Assembly: GCA_964407665.1 (NCBI GenBank)
Contig: CAYOWK010000075.1
Span: 1-14,181, forward strand
DNA: 14,181 bases
Origin: CAYOWK01 sp964407665
Lineage (GTDB): Bacteria > Pseudomonadota > Alphaproteobacteria > Caulobacterales > Hyphomonadaceae
Reading direction: 5' to 3'
Positions 1 through 7,187 of this stretch are shown piece by piece (positions within the stretch are counted from its first letter, which is position 1; the number at the start of each line of letters is the position of its first letter). The notes below the pieces were generated by a model. The model had not been told where the DNA came from, searched no databases, and saw only the letters and a list, made by a program, of their open reading frames with translations. Position numbers and translations under genes: made by a program.

Positions 1-71
1 CTCCTCAGGGTGAGCCGATCAGGGGCTCGAGTTTCGCGGGCGGCTTGAGCGGTGGCCGCCGCGCCGTCCGA

Positions 72-123
72 GCGTCTGGCGTTCGATGTTTCGGTGGCCA
101 CCGAACCCTCCCGCGCCAGACGC
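72..123. repeat. Nested palindrome upstream of the monooxygenase
   Basis: A 10-bp inverted repeat (gcgtctggcg at 72-81, cgccagacgc at 114-123) encloses a perfect 16-nt palindrome (ttcggtggccaccgaa, 90-105). Both share the same centre, near 97.5, and are separated by 8 unmatched bases on each side. It lies about 140 bp before the monooxygenase start. It could be an operator for a multimeric regulator, the end of an upstream transcript, or a REP-like hairpin. No T-run follows, so an intrinsic terminator is unlikely. The function is not determined from sequence. Confidence 0.5.
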
Positions 124-265
124 GAGGGGAAGACTGCAGCATCCCTATACCCGGTCGGATTGAAGGGGGATGAACCCGCATGTTTGGGGTTGTCATCTTG
201 CCCTCATGTCGATCCCGTCACAGTCTGAAGATCGGGTATGGCGGCGGCGAGCGGGCGGAGAGCGG

Positions 266-1759
266 ATGGCGGCGGTTCGGACGGCAGCGGAGAGCGTTCC
301 GGAGCATTTCGATGTGCTCATTGCAGGGGCCGGGATTTCCGGCGTCGGCGGCGCCTATCATCTGGCGACCCAGCGCCCCGGCGACCGGTTTGTCGTGCTC
401 GAGGCGCTTGAGAGCTTCGGCGGCACATGGCTGACGCACCGCTATCCGGGCATCCGGTCGGACAGCGACCTTCACACCTTCGGTTATCGCTTCAAGCCAT
501 GGGTGGGGCCGCCCATCGCCAGCGCAGCGGAAATCCTGCGCTACATGGGTGAGGTGATCGAGGAGAACGATCTCGGCCGCCACATCCGCTATCGCCACAG
601 GATTCTTCGCGCGGACTGGTCGAGCGACCAGAAGCGGTGGTCCGTCGAAGCCGAGCGGACGGATACGGGCGAGATCGTCCGGTTCACGGCGGGCTTTCTC
701 TGGATGTGCCAGGGCTATTACCGTCACTCCGAAGGTTACACGCCGCAGTGGGAGGGAATGGCGGACTTCGGCGGGCGGATCGTGCATCCGCAGACCTGGC
801 CGCAGGACATCGACCTGAAGGACAAGCGGGTTGTCGTGATCGGGTCGGGCGCCACTGCCGCCACGCTGGTTCCGGCGATCGCGGGCGAGTGTGCGCACGT
901 CACGATGCTGCAACGCTCGCCGACCTATTTCATTCCGGGGCGCAACCAGATCGATCTGGCCCTGCAGCTGCGCGAGCTGCAGGTTGATGAAAGCTGGATC
1001 CACGAGATCGTGCGGCGGAAGATCCTGTTCGAGCAGGCTGCGTTCACGCGCCGCTCGGCGACAGAGCCCGAGACGGTGAAGCAGGAGCTGCTGTCGGGCG
1101 TGCGCGCGCTGCTCGGGCCGGACTATGATGTCGAGACCCATTTCACGCCGCGCTATCGGCCGTGGCGCCAGCGGATCGCATTCGTGCCGGACGGGGACCT
1201 GTTCCGGGGCATAGCCTCGGGCAAGGCGTCCGTCGTCACCGACGAGATCGAGCGGTTCACGCCCGGCGGTATCCAGCTGAAATCCGGCGGAGTGCTGGAG
1301 GCCGATATCATCGTGACCGCGACGGGCTTCAATCTCAACGTGATGGGCGACATCGCGTTCTCGGTTGACGGCGAGCCGGTGGATTTTTCGGAGACGGTCA
1401 CGTGGCGGGGAATGATGTTCACGGGCGTCCCGAACCTCGTCTGGGTGTTCGGATACTTCCGCGCCAGCTGGACGCTGCGCGCCGATCTGGTTGCGGACTT
1501 CGTCTGCCGCCTGCTGGCGCACATGGATCAGACCGGCTCCAGACAGGTTGAGGTCGCGTTGCGTCCGCAGGATGCGGGCATGACCCTCGGGCCATGGATG
1601 GATCCGGAGGATTTCAATCCGGGCTACATCCAGCGCGGCATGTCGCTGCTGCCGAAGGCCGGCGCGTCCCCCGAGTGGCGGCACACCCAGGACTACTGGG
1701 CGGAGAAGGACGACCTGCCCGCCATCGCTCTCGATGACGCGGCGTTTGTTTATCGGTAA
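266..1759 (+). CDS. EthA-type FAD-dependent Baeyer-Villiger monooxygenase
   Basis: Predicted 497-residue flavoprotein monooxygenase that would use NADPH and O2 to insert oxygen into ketones or to oxidise sulfur groups in the cytosol. Visible motifs are the FAD Rossmann loop GAGISGVGGA (about residues 21-30), FGGTW (51-55), the Baeyer-Villiger fingerprint FGGRIVHPQTWP (168-179; FxGxxxHxxxW with P) and the NADPH loop VVVIGSGATAAT (189-200). Length and segments such as RYPGIRSDSD and HVTMLQRSPTY match what I remember of mycobacterial EthA (about 489 residues), so the subfamily assignment is fairly firm. The start at 266 has a GGAG/AGAG ribosome site 5-9 bases upstream; the frame stays open to an ATG at 170, but that extension (WGCHLALMSIPS) does not resemble the family. 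No ethR-like regulator is adjacent. The natural substrate is unknown. It converges on the nitroreductase with a gap of about 30 bp. Confidence 0.93.
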   Translation: MAAVRTAAESVPEHFDVLIAGAGISGVGGAYHLATQRPGDRFVVLEALESFGGTWLTHRYPGIRSDSDLHTFGYRFKPWVGPPIASAAEILRYMGEVIEENDLGRHIRYRHRILRADWSSDQKRWSVEAERTDTGEIVRFTAGFLWMCQGYYRHSEGYTPQWEGMADFGGRIVHPQTWPQDIDLKDKRVVVIGSGATAATLVPAIAGECAHVTMLQRSPTYFIPGRNQIDLALQLRELQVDESWIHEIVRRKILFEQAAFTRRSATEPETVKQELLSGVRALLGPDYDVETHFTPRYRPWRQRIAFVPDGDLFRGIASGKASVVTDEIERFTPGGIQLKSGGVLEADIIVTATGFNLNVMGDIAFSVDGEPVDFSETVTWRGMMFTGVPNLVWVFGYFRASWTLRADLVADFVCRLLAHMDQTGSRQVEVALRPQDAGMTLGPWMDPEDFNPGYIQRGMSLLPKAGASPEWRHTQDYWAEKDDLPAIALDDAAFVYR

Positions 1760-1767
1760 GGCTGCCC

Positions 1768-1790
1768 GCTCCGCGCTCCGGAGCTGGAGC
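1768..1790. terminator. Short hairpin between convergent genes
   Basis: gctcc (1768-1772) pairs with ggagc (1786-1790) around an inner palindrome gctccggagc (1775-1784). It sits just after the monooxygenase stop and at the nitroreductase stop, where a bidirectional terminator would be expected. There is no good T-tract on either side, so it is a weak call. Confidence 0.3.
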
Positions 1791-2467
1791 TACTCGTCAA
1801 ATCCGACGAATACGGCGGCTTCATCGACGCTCTTGCGTTCGGAGACCACGGCGTTGGCCGGGAAGGTCTCGTCGGGCCAGCCCAGCGCGATGCTCTTCAT
1901 GATCACCTGATCGGCGGCGATGCCTGCGTGTTCACGCACGACCGGCGACTGCATGATGCCCTGGCTGTTGATCACCGCGCCAAGACCGCGCGACCAGGCG
2001 GCGTTGACCAGTGCGGTTGTGACGGCGCCGCAGTCGAACGGGGTGTCATCGCTGCCGGCCAGCACGCGGTCGTAGGTGACGATCACGCAGACCGGCGCGT
2101 CGAACTGGCGGAAGCCACGCAGCACCCAGTCCTGACGCCGCTCCTTGTCGTCGCGCTCGATGCCCATGGCGGCGAAAAGCTGCTTGGCGACGCCGATCTG
2201 CCGCTCGCGGTGCTGGCCGGCGAAGGCCTCGCCCGTCCGGAATTCGCGCGACTGGGGGACGCCGCCCAGCATACGCTCGGTGTTGCCGGCGCGGATGCGG
2301 TTCAAGGGCTCGCCGGTGAGGACGTAGAAATTCCAGGGCTGGGTATTCATCGACGACGGCGCGCGCATGGCCAGCGTGAGGATCTCCTCGATCAGCTTCC
2401 GCGGTACGGGATCGGGCTTGTAGCCGCGGATGCTGCGGCGGCCGAGGATGACGTCGTCGAAGTCCAT
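1790..2467 (-). CDS. Nitroreductase family protein (FMN-dependent NAD(P)H oxidoreductase)
   Basis: 225-residue member of the nitroreductase fold, which usually works as a cytosolic FMN homodimer reducing nitroaromatics, quinones or similar electrophiles with NAD(P)H. The N-terminal RRSIRGYKPDPVP (residues 10-22) is the phosphate/FMN-binding start of the family. It is followed by APSSMNTQPWNFYVLTG (about 36-52) and a C-terminal IALGWPDE...NAVVSERKSVDE stretch, the usual flavin-contact segment. An AGGGA ribosome site lies about 8 bases before the ATG. It follows the ArsR-type gene on the same strand after 133 bp that hold no gene or clear promoter, so co-transcription from the ArsR operator is likely but not shown. 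The substrate is not determinable; ArsR control would suggest a stress or detoxification role. Confidence 0.9.
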   Translation of the reverse strand: MDFDDVILGRRSIRGYKPDPVPRKLIEEILTLAMRAPSSMNTQPWNFYVLTGEPLNRIRAGNTERMLGGVPQSREFRTGEAFAGQHRERQIGVAKQLFAAMGIERDDKERRQDWVLRGFRQFDAPVCVIVTYDRVLAGSDDTPFDCGAVTTALVNAAWSRGLGAVINSQGIMQSPVVREHAGIAADQVIMKSIALGWPDETFPANAVVSERKSVDEAAVFVGFDE

Positions 2468-2600
2468 GTTCCGTCCCTGTGGTGTCTTGCGGTTTTCAGG
2501 CGGTTATCACGGATGGCGGGGGGTGTGCGAGGGTAGCAACTCGCTGCAGGGTGACCCGTCGGCTTCGCAATGGACAAGGACAGGCGACTGGCCAATCCGG

Positions 2601-2948
2601 TCACCCGGCCTTGTCGCAGCACACCAGATCTGTGACCGACGCGATCGGGGTGCAAAGTTCCGGCCGGCCCGCGCAGCAATCCGCCGTGAGAAACGCGAAC
2701 AACCCGCGTACGCCATCCGGGTTCAGCGCATAGTAGACGGTGCGGCCGTCGCGCTTCGATGAAATCAGTTCGGCGCGCGTCAGAATGCTCAGATGCGTCG
2801 ACATGGTCGTCGGCGGCACATGCAGCCGCCGGGCAATTTCACCTGCGGGAAGTCCCTCCGGGCCAAACTGTACGAGCAGGCGGAATGTCGCGAGGCGCGT
2901 TCTGTGCGCGATTGCCGAGAGCCGCTCTATCGCCGCCATTTCATCCAT
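2601..2948 (-). CDS. arsR: ArsR-family winged-helix metalloregulator with Cys-rich C-terminus
   Basis: 115-residue ArsR/SmtB-type repressor. The winged helix spans about residues 5-85, with the recognition region LPAGEIARRLHVPPTTMSTH (33-52) and the wing ISSKRDGRTVYYAL. The canonical ELCVCDL As-site is absent. Instead there is a C-terminal cysteine set: Cys91-Cys92, Cys99 and Cys110-Cys111. As I recall, the CC...C arrangement is the As(III) site of the AfArsR-type regulators from Acidithiobacillus and many proteobacterial ArsRs, so arsenite or antimonite is the likely inducer (inference). The start at 2948 fits a leaderless transcript from the promoter described separately; an in-frame ATG at 2939 is possible. 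It is divergent from the porin and upstream of the nitroreductase. No arsenate reductase, ArsB/Acr3 pump or ArsM is in the window, so its targets here look unusual. Confidence 0.88.
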   Translation of the reverse strand: MDEMAAIERLSAIAHRTRLATFRLLVQFGPEGLPAGEIARRLHVPPTTMSTHLSILTRAELISSKRDGRTVYYALNPDGVRGLFAFLTADCCAGRPELCTPIASVTDLVCCDKAG

Positions 2949-2984
2949 AGTACGAGAATTCCCGTACTATGGCGCCGTTGTCAA
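2945..2984. promoter_or_regulatory. 28-bp palindromic operator and divergent promoter of the ArsR-type gene
   Basis: The arm ccatagtacg (2945-2954) and its exact complement cgtactatgg (2963-2972) flank a central gaattc (2956-2961). Only the pair 2955/2962 is mismatched over 28 bp. On the minus strand a perfect TTGACA (2984-2979), an 18-bp spacer and AATTCT (2960-2955) would start RNA near 2948, the ATG of the ArsR-type gene, giving a leaderless mRNA. On the plus strand TACTAT (2965-2970) could be a -10 element for the porin. A bound repressor dimer would block both directions. The position and symmetry are visible; binding by this ArsR is inferred. Confidence 0.72.
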
Positions 2985-3007
2985 TCTGGCGGCTCGGGGG
3001 GACAGTC

Positions 3008-4417
3008 ATGAACTGGCAAGGCGTATCTGGCGGGCTTGGCGTCTTGGGGTTGCTGCTTGTGCAATCGGCTCTTCCCGCTGCGGCCCGCGAAGCGCCCCCC
3101 TGGCGGCTGGATGAAACGCTGAGCGCCCCGGACTGGTTGTCGATCGAGGGGCGGCTGCGCGTCCGGTATGAGAGTCTGGGTGGGCAGTTTCGAGCTGGCG
3201 GGTCCGGGGGCGACCAGATCCTGGCGTTCAGGAATCTGGCGCTTATCGAGGCCGATCCTGGTCCCGTGGCGTTTGGGGTCGAGATACAGGACAGCCGCGC
3301 CTATCTGGACGATGCCGGAACGCCGCTGTCCACCAGCGCGGTGAACCCGTTCGATATCCTGCAAGCTTATGTGCGGTGGGATGCCAAGGATGTCCTCGGC
3401 GCGAAGTCATCAAGCCTCAAGGTGGGACGCCAGACCCTCGACATCGGTAGCCGCCGGATCTTCGAACGTGTCGACATGGCCAATGTCATCTTCAGCTACA
3501 CCGGCGCCTATTGGCGGATGACGTTCCGCGAGAGCGACGAGCTCCATCTTGTTGCAATTGTCCCCACGGGGCGTTTGCCCTCGGACCGGCCCTCTCTGGA
3601 CGACAACGACCTGTCCGGCGACGAAGAGCAGTGGGGGCGGCAGGTTCTGGGCGTCCACTACCGGGCGGCGGATGTCCTGGGCGATCGCTATCCGGACCTC
3701 TGGGCGGAGGGTTTCGTCTACACGCTCGATGAACGCGATACGGCCGCCGTGCCGACACCGAACCGCAACTATGTTCAGCCGGGCTTCCGCCTGCACCGCG
3801 CGCCGAAGGCAGGGCGGACTGACCTTGATGTGGAAGCGGCGTGGCGGACAGGATCGCGACGCGCCACGAACGCGCTGGCGGACCAGCGAGATCTCGATGT
3901 CGATGCCCAGATGCTGTTTGCGCAGGTCGGGTATACGTTCGACCATCCCTGGCAGCCACGCATTGCACTCGACTACTATTTCTCCAGCGGCGACAGCGAT
4001 CCCCGCGACGGCCGGTATGAACAGTTCGAGAGGCTCTTCGGTTCGCGGCGCAGCGATCTGGGCAATACCGGGATCCATGGTCCGCTCACGTCGGCCAACA
4101 TTGACGCTCCGGGGGGGCGCATCGAACTGCGTCCCAGCGACCGGCTCGATTTCCGGATCGCCTACAAGGCCGCGTTCCTCGCTGAGGCGCGCGACGCCTG
4201 GATCGACGCGCGGCTACAGGACTCCACCGGCGCATCGGGACGGTTTGTTGGACATACCCTTGATGCGCGGGCGCGCTACTGGATCGTGCCGAGGGGCCTG
4301 TTGATGGAGGTCGGCGCATCGACCCTTCTCAAGGGGCGTTTCGCGAAAGAGGCGCCCAACGCGCCGCCCGATGACGACACGCTGTTCGGGTACATCGAGT
4401 TCACGCAGACCTTCTGA
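3008..4417 (+). CDS. Alginate-export-family outer-membrane porin
   Basis: 469-residue precursor with a signal peptide (MNW, a hydrophobic run to about residue 22, cleavage near PAAA|RE at 26). The rest has the alternating beta-barrel pattern of the alginate-export (AlgE-like, PF13372) porin family: LSIEGRLRVRYESLGG near the mature N-terminus, then QDSRAYLDD, NPFDILQAYVRW and LKVGRQTLDIGSRRIFE. It ends in the barrel-type terminal phenylalanine (FTQTF). The start at 3008 is preceded by GGGGGGA five bases upstream; an ATG at 2969 lies inside the operator palindrome and is rejected. No alginate biosynthesis gene is present, so a general solute or anion porin role is more likely than alginate export. 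The shared operator implies control by the divergent ArsR. Substrate unknown. Confidence 0.82.
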   Translation: MNWQGVSGGLGVLGLLLVQSALPAAAREAPPWRLDETLSAPDWLSIEGRLRVRYESLGGQFRAGGSGGDQILAFRNLALIEADPGPVAFGVEIQDSRAYLDDAGTPLSTSAVNPFDILQAYVRWDAKDVLGAKSSSLKVGRQTLDIGSRRIFERVDMANVIFSYTGAYWRMTFRESDELHLVAIVPTGRLPSDRPSLDDNDLSGDEEQWGRQVLGVHYRAADVLGDRYPDLWAEGFVYTLDERDTAAVPTPNRNYVQPGFRLHRAPKAGRTDLDVEAAWRTGSRRATNALADQRDLDVDAQMLFAQVGYTFDHPWQPRIALDYYFSSGDSDPRDGRYEQFERLFGSRRSDLGNTGIHGPLTSANIDAPGGRIELRPSDRLDFRIAYKAAFLAEARDAWIDARLQDSTGASGRFVGHTLDARARYWIVPRGLLMEVGASTLLKGRFAKEAPNAPPDDDTLFGYIEFTQTF

Positions 4418-4446
4418 GCCTCCCCGATCTGCCGCGACGGCGAGGC

Positions 4447-4476
4447 TTGCATCCCGGTAGCAACCTCGCCTATTCA
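4447..4476 (+). promoter_or_regulatory. Candidate promoter of the riboswitch-btuB transcript
   Basis: TTGCAT (4447-4452), an 18-bp spacer and TATTCA (4471-4476) would start RNA near 4483, about 30 bases before the riboswitch core. It is the best sigma70-like match in the 95 bases after the porin stop but is not a strong one. Confidence 0.35.
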
Positions 4477-4512
4477 CCGAGTGCGGCGACCGGGTGACCG
4501 GGAGTCGTGACA

Positions 4513-4739
4513 TTCGCGCTGGCGCCCGAGAGGGCTTTACGGGAACGCGGTGAGACCGGGTGAAGGCCCCCGGACGATTCCGCGGCTGTCCCTGCAACTG
4601 TAAGCGGCGAGTGCGATGCACACGTGGTCCGGGTCTTCCGGACTGCAGTCACTGGGAAAACGCCCCTGCGTATGGGGTCGCCCCGGGAAGGCCGTGCGTC
4701 GCGCGTTGACCCGTGAGCCAGGAGACCGGCTGACGCGAG
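4513..4739 (+). promoter_or_regulatory. Cobalamin (B12) riboswitch
   Basis: Conserved cobalamin-aptamer blocks occur in the right order: GGGAACGCGGTGAGACCG (4541-4558), the B12-box region GCGGCTGTCCCTGCAACTGTAAGC (split here as gcggctgtccc and tgcaactgtaagc, 4582-4605), CACTGGGAA (4650-4658), CCGGGAAGGCC (4683-4693) and the signature GAGCCAGGAGACC (4715-4727). tcgcg (4514-4518) and cgcga (4734-4738) could close P1. A large extra arm, about 30 bases with a cgcccc/ggggtcg stem, lies between the CACTGG and GGGAAGG blocks. The leader then runs about 190 bases more before the btuB ATG. It contains hairpins such as tgcggc/gccgca (4799-4804/4810-4815) but no U-run, so the output mode (translational, or Rho-dependent) cannot be fixed. 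Known role: B12 binding lowers expression of the downstream uptake gene. Confidence 0.93.
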
Positions 4740-4926
4740 TCGCTCTTGCCCGGGTCCAGGGGATGGTCCAGGCGCGGAAACCCGTCTGAGCGACGCTTTG
4801 CGGCGGAGGGCCGCATCGACCCGTCCGGTGTGGCGCCCGTGCGTCCGCCCGTCCGGGCGCGTCGAGCGTCGGAATCGTCCGCCGCAGGTCCTCCTCATTC
4901 GTTCGGACGCCGACGGGAACTATGAG

Positions 4927-6807
4927 ATGAAATCCACTATTTCGTACGCAGCGCTTTGCGTTGCGATGAGCGCCCTTGCGGGCGCGGCCTGGGCCGATGA
5001 ACCAGTCGGGGAGGCAGCCGGCGAGCCGGTTGGCGAGACGATCATCGTCACCGCGAGCCGGACCGGCATCGAGGCGAGGGAGATCGGCAGCGCCATCACC
5101 GTGGTGACCGCCGCTGACATCGAGGCGGGCCAGGGCGCGTTCGCCCGGGACGTCCTGCAGGATGTTCCGGGGGTGCAGATCGCGTCCACACGGCCGGGCG
5201 CCCTGGCTTCCACCAGCATCCGGGGATCGGATGCAGATCAGGTCCTGTTCCTGGTCGACGGCTTCGAGCTGGGCGACCCGAGCACGATCTCGACGCAGTT
5301 CCAGGTCGAGCACATGGGCGCGCAGGATATCGCGCAGATCGAGGTGCTGCGCGGCAACCAGAGCTCGCTCTATGGCAGCGACGCCATCGGCGGCGTGGTC
5401 AACATCATCACTCAGCGCGCGCGGACCGAGGGCCTCGCTGTGAACGGGAATGCGGAATACGGGTCGGAGAATACGCGCTCCGGCGGCGCCAGCCTGCTTG
5501 GCAAGTATGGGCCGGCTGATTTCCGCGTGACGGCTTCGGGCTTCGCCAGCGACGGCCCGTCGGCCAACGATCCGGATACTTATCCTGCGGAGACGGAGGA
5601 CGATGAGTACCGCCGGTGGTCGCTGAGCGGCCGTGGCGGGTACCAGATCTCGGACACGCTCGAAGCGCAGGTCATGGCCTTCTACAATGACGCCGTGAAC
5701 GATCTGGACGACAGCTTCAGCCCCAACAGCACCGACACCGCCGAGACGAAAGAGTACGGCGCGGGCGCGAAGCTGCTGCACGAGACAGCGGACAAGCGCT
5801 GGCGCAATGAGCTGGCGGTCAGCCGCTACGATGTCGAGCGGACGTATTTCGGCGCCTACAACGCCGCGAGTGGCGACGTCTACGACGGGGTGAAGGATGC
5901 GGCTGCGCTGACCAGCAGCTTCCGGCTGTCGGATGCGGTGGGGCTCGCGGGCGGCGTGAACTGGGAGACGGAAGAGACGAACCAGACGTCGGCCTATTCG
6001 GCGCTGGAGGCGGACATCACGACGAAGTCTGCGTTCGCGGAGGTGGCGCTGACGCCGCTCGAGCCGCTGACGGTGACGCTGGCTGCGCGTCTGGACGACA
6101 ACAGCCGGTTCGGAACATTCGATACCTATCGGGCGACGGCGGCGTGGATGTTCAGCGGCGTCCTGGGCGGCGACCTCAAGCTGCGCGGCAGCTACGGGAC
6201 GGGCGCCAAGGCTCCGGGTCTCTACCAGCTGTTCGACCCGACATATGGCAATCCGGGGTTGAAGGTGGAGACCAGCGAAGGCTTTGACGCTGGCGTCGAT
6301 CTCTACTGGAACAAGGCTCAGGTCGAGCTGACCGTGTTCGACACGCAGATCTCGGACGAGATCGGCTTCGACACGGCGCGCCCGCCGTTCGGGGGGTACG
6401 CGCAGTTCGCCGAGACGTCGTCGAAGGGCGCCGAGTTCGGCGCGCGTTTCGAGCTGGCGTCATGGGCGAGTGTGCAGCAGACGCTGACGGTGGTGGATGT
6501 GCAGGATGGCGTGTCCGGGAAGTGGCGCGGCCGTCCGCGGTATGCGGGTGCGACGTCGCTGACGGTCCGGCCGCTGGACAAGCTCGCCCTGACGGCGCGT
6601 GCGCGGTATCGCTCCGACAACGCGTCCAGGGCTGGACGCACGGTAGATGGGTTCGTCACTGTCGATCTGCTGGCGTCCTATGAAGTCACCGAGCAGGTCG
6701 AGGTCTATGGGCGTATCGTGAACGCGGCGGACGAGGACCATCAAATGTCCTATGGCGCAAACGCTCCCGATCAGGGCGTGTTTGCCGGACTGCGCTTCCG
6801 GTCGTGA
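4927..6807 (+). CDS. btuB: TonB-dependent cobalamin receptor, BtuB type
   Basis: 626-residue outer-membrane receptor, close to the usual BtuB length. It has a signal peptide (MKS...; cleavage after AWA at about residue 23) and a TonB box ETIIVTA (37-43). The plug domain (about 45-165) contains DVLQDVPGVQI, TSIRGSDADQVLFLVDG and IEVLRGNQSSLYGSDAIGGVVNI. The barrel continues to the stop and contains GTGAKAPGLYQLFDPTYGN (about 427-445), a stretch typical of BtuB-like barrels. The chain ends GLRFRS, so the usual terminal aromatic is two residues inside. The cobalamin riboswitch in its leader supports B12 or corrinoid as ligand; TonB/ExbBD energy and an inner-membrane BtuCDF would be needed and are not in the window. 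The start at 4927 is chosen for the signal peptide; the upstream in-frame extension is riboswitch leader. The gene ends at an intrinsic terminator and appears monocistronic. Confidence 0.92.
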   Translation: MKSTISYAALCVAMSALAGAAWADEPVGEAAGEPVGETIIVTASRTGIEAREIGSAITVVTAADIEAGQGAFARDVLQDVPGVQIASTRPGALASTSIRGSDADQVLFLVDGFELGDPSTISTQFQVEHMGAQDIAQIEVLRGNQSSLYGSDAIGGVVNIITQRARTEGLAVNGNAEYGSENTRSGGASLLGKYGPADFRVTASGFASDGPSANDPDTYPAETEDDEYRRWSLSGRGGYQISDTLEAQVMAFYNDAVNDLDDSFSPNSTDTAETKEYGAGAKLLHETADKRWRNELAVSRYDVERTYFGAYNAASGDVYDGVKDAAALTSSFRLSDAVGLAGGVNWETEETNQTSAYSALEADITTKSAFAEVALTPLEPLTVTLAARLDDNSRFGTFDTYRATAAWMFSGVLGGDLKLRGSYGTGAKAPGLYQLFDPTYGNPGLKVETSEGFDAGVDLYWNKAQVELTVFDTQISDEIGFDTARPPFGGYAQFAETSSKGAEFGARFELASWASVQQTLTVVDVQDGVSGKWRGRPRYAGATSLTVRPLDKLALTARARYRSDNASRAGRTVDGFVTVDLLASYEVTEQVEVYGRIVNAADEDHQMSYGANAPDQGVFAGLRFRS

Positions 6808-6820
6808 TGGTCTGAAACTG

Positions 6821-6861
6821 AAACGGCCGCGCTGTTGTCCAGCGCGGCCGTTTTTCGTTTT
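6821..6861 (+). terminator. Rho-independent terminator after btuB
   Basis: A perfect 13-bp stem aaacggccgcgct (6821-6833) / agcgcggccgttt (6841-6853) closes the loop gttgtcc and runs into tttcgtttt. It begins 14 bases after the btuB stop. The A-run on the left arm could let it act weakly on the other strand too. Confidence 0.92.
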
Positions 6862-7120
6862 GGCGACTGGCGGTGGGCTCAGCGGACGACAAGCCACGCC
6901 TGCCAGCAGACCTCACGAACCGACCACCGCAGCCGCCAGAGCGAAAAGGTGCGGCGGACGCGGCGCAGCGACCTTAGAGCGGTGGCGATGGGGGGCATGG
7001 AGCGCTCGACTCTGATTTTGTGTCACGCGTGATACGCTTGGTGTCCCAATATGGTTCCGAAAAACGGCGCAAAAGTTGCCGGAAAGGCAAAGCGCCGAGG
7101 CGGCTCGCTGCATTCAGAGA
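6862..7120. other. Gene-free interval with one short palindrome
   Basis: No convincing coding region on either strand; the open frames here are arginine/serine-rich shadows. The only structure I see is gtg-tcacgcgtga-tac at 7020-7035: a perfect 10-nt palindrome extended by two further pairs after one mismatch. It sits about 85 bases before the Fur-type box and might be a second regulator site. Confidence 0.5.
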
Positions 7121-7148
7121 TTGCGAATGAGAATGAGTCGCATATATG
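7121..7148 (+). promoter_or_regulatory. Fur-type iron box overlapping a promoter
   Basis: tgcgaatgagaatgagtcgca occupies 7122-7142 (arms tgcga and tcgca around atgagaatgag). This is close to iron-regulated boxes of the form TGCnAATGAGAATnATTnGCA seen in proteobacteria. It lies within TTGCGA (7121-7126), a 16-bp spacer and TATATG (7143-7148), so a bound Fur or Fur-like dimer would block transcription starting near 7155. The factor could also be Irr or Mur in alphaproteobacteria. Confidence 0.62.
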
Positions 7149-7187
7149 TTGCTGCAGGATGATGAGGTGTACACAGAGGAGACGCCC

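Noticed and set aside
218..1684. A 488-codon minus-strand frame over the monooxygenase
   Set aside because: Shadow of a gene with unmistakable FAD, NADPH and Baeyer-Villiger motifs.
2532..4469. Shared ggtagcaac-tcgc strings at 2532-2544 and 4456-4469
   Set aside because: Too short, with no common flanking structure; only the second lies next to a riboswitch. Treated as chance.
4798..4926. N-terminal extension of btuB from a TTG
   Set aside because: It is riboswitch leader. Starting at 4927 gives a clean signal peptide and the TonB box at the expected distance.
7146..7187. ATG at 7146 as start of the iron-box gene
   Set aside because: It overlaps the predicted -10 element and has no ribosome site; the GTG at 7188 has AGAGGAG at ideal spacing.
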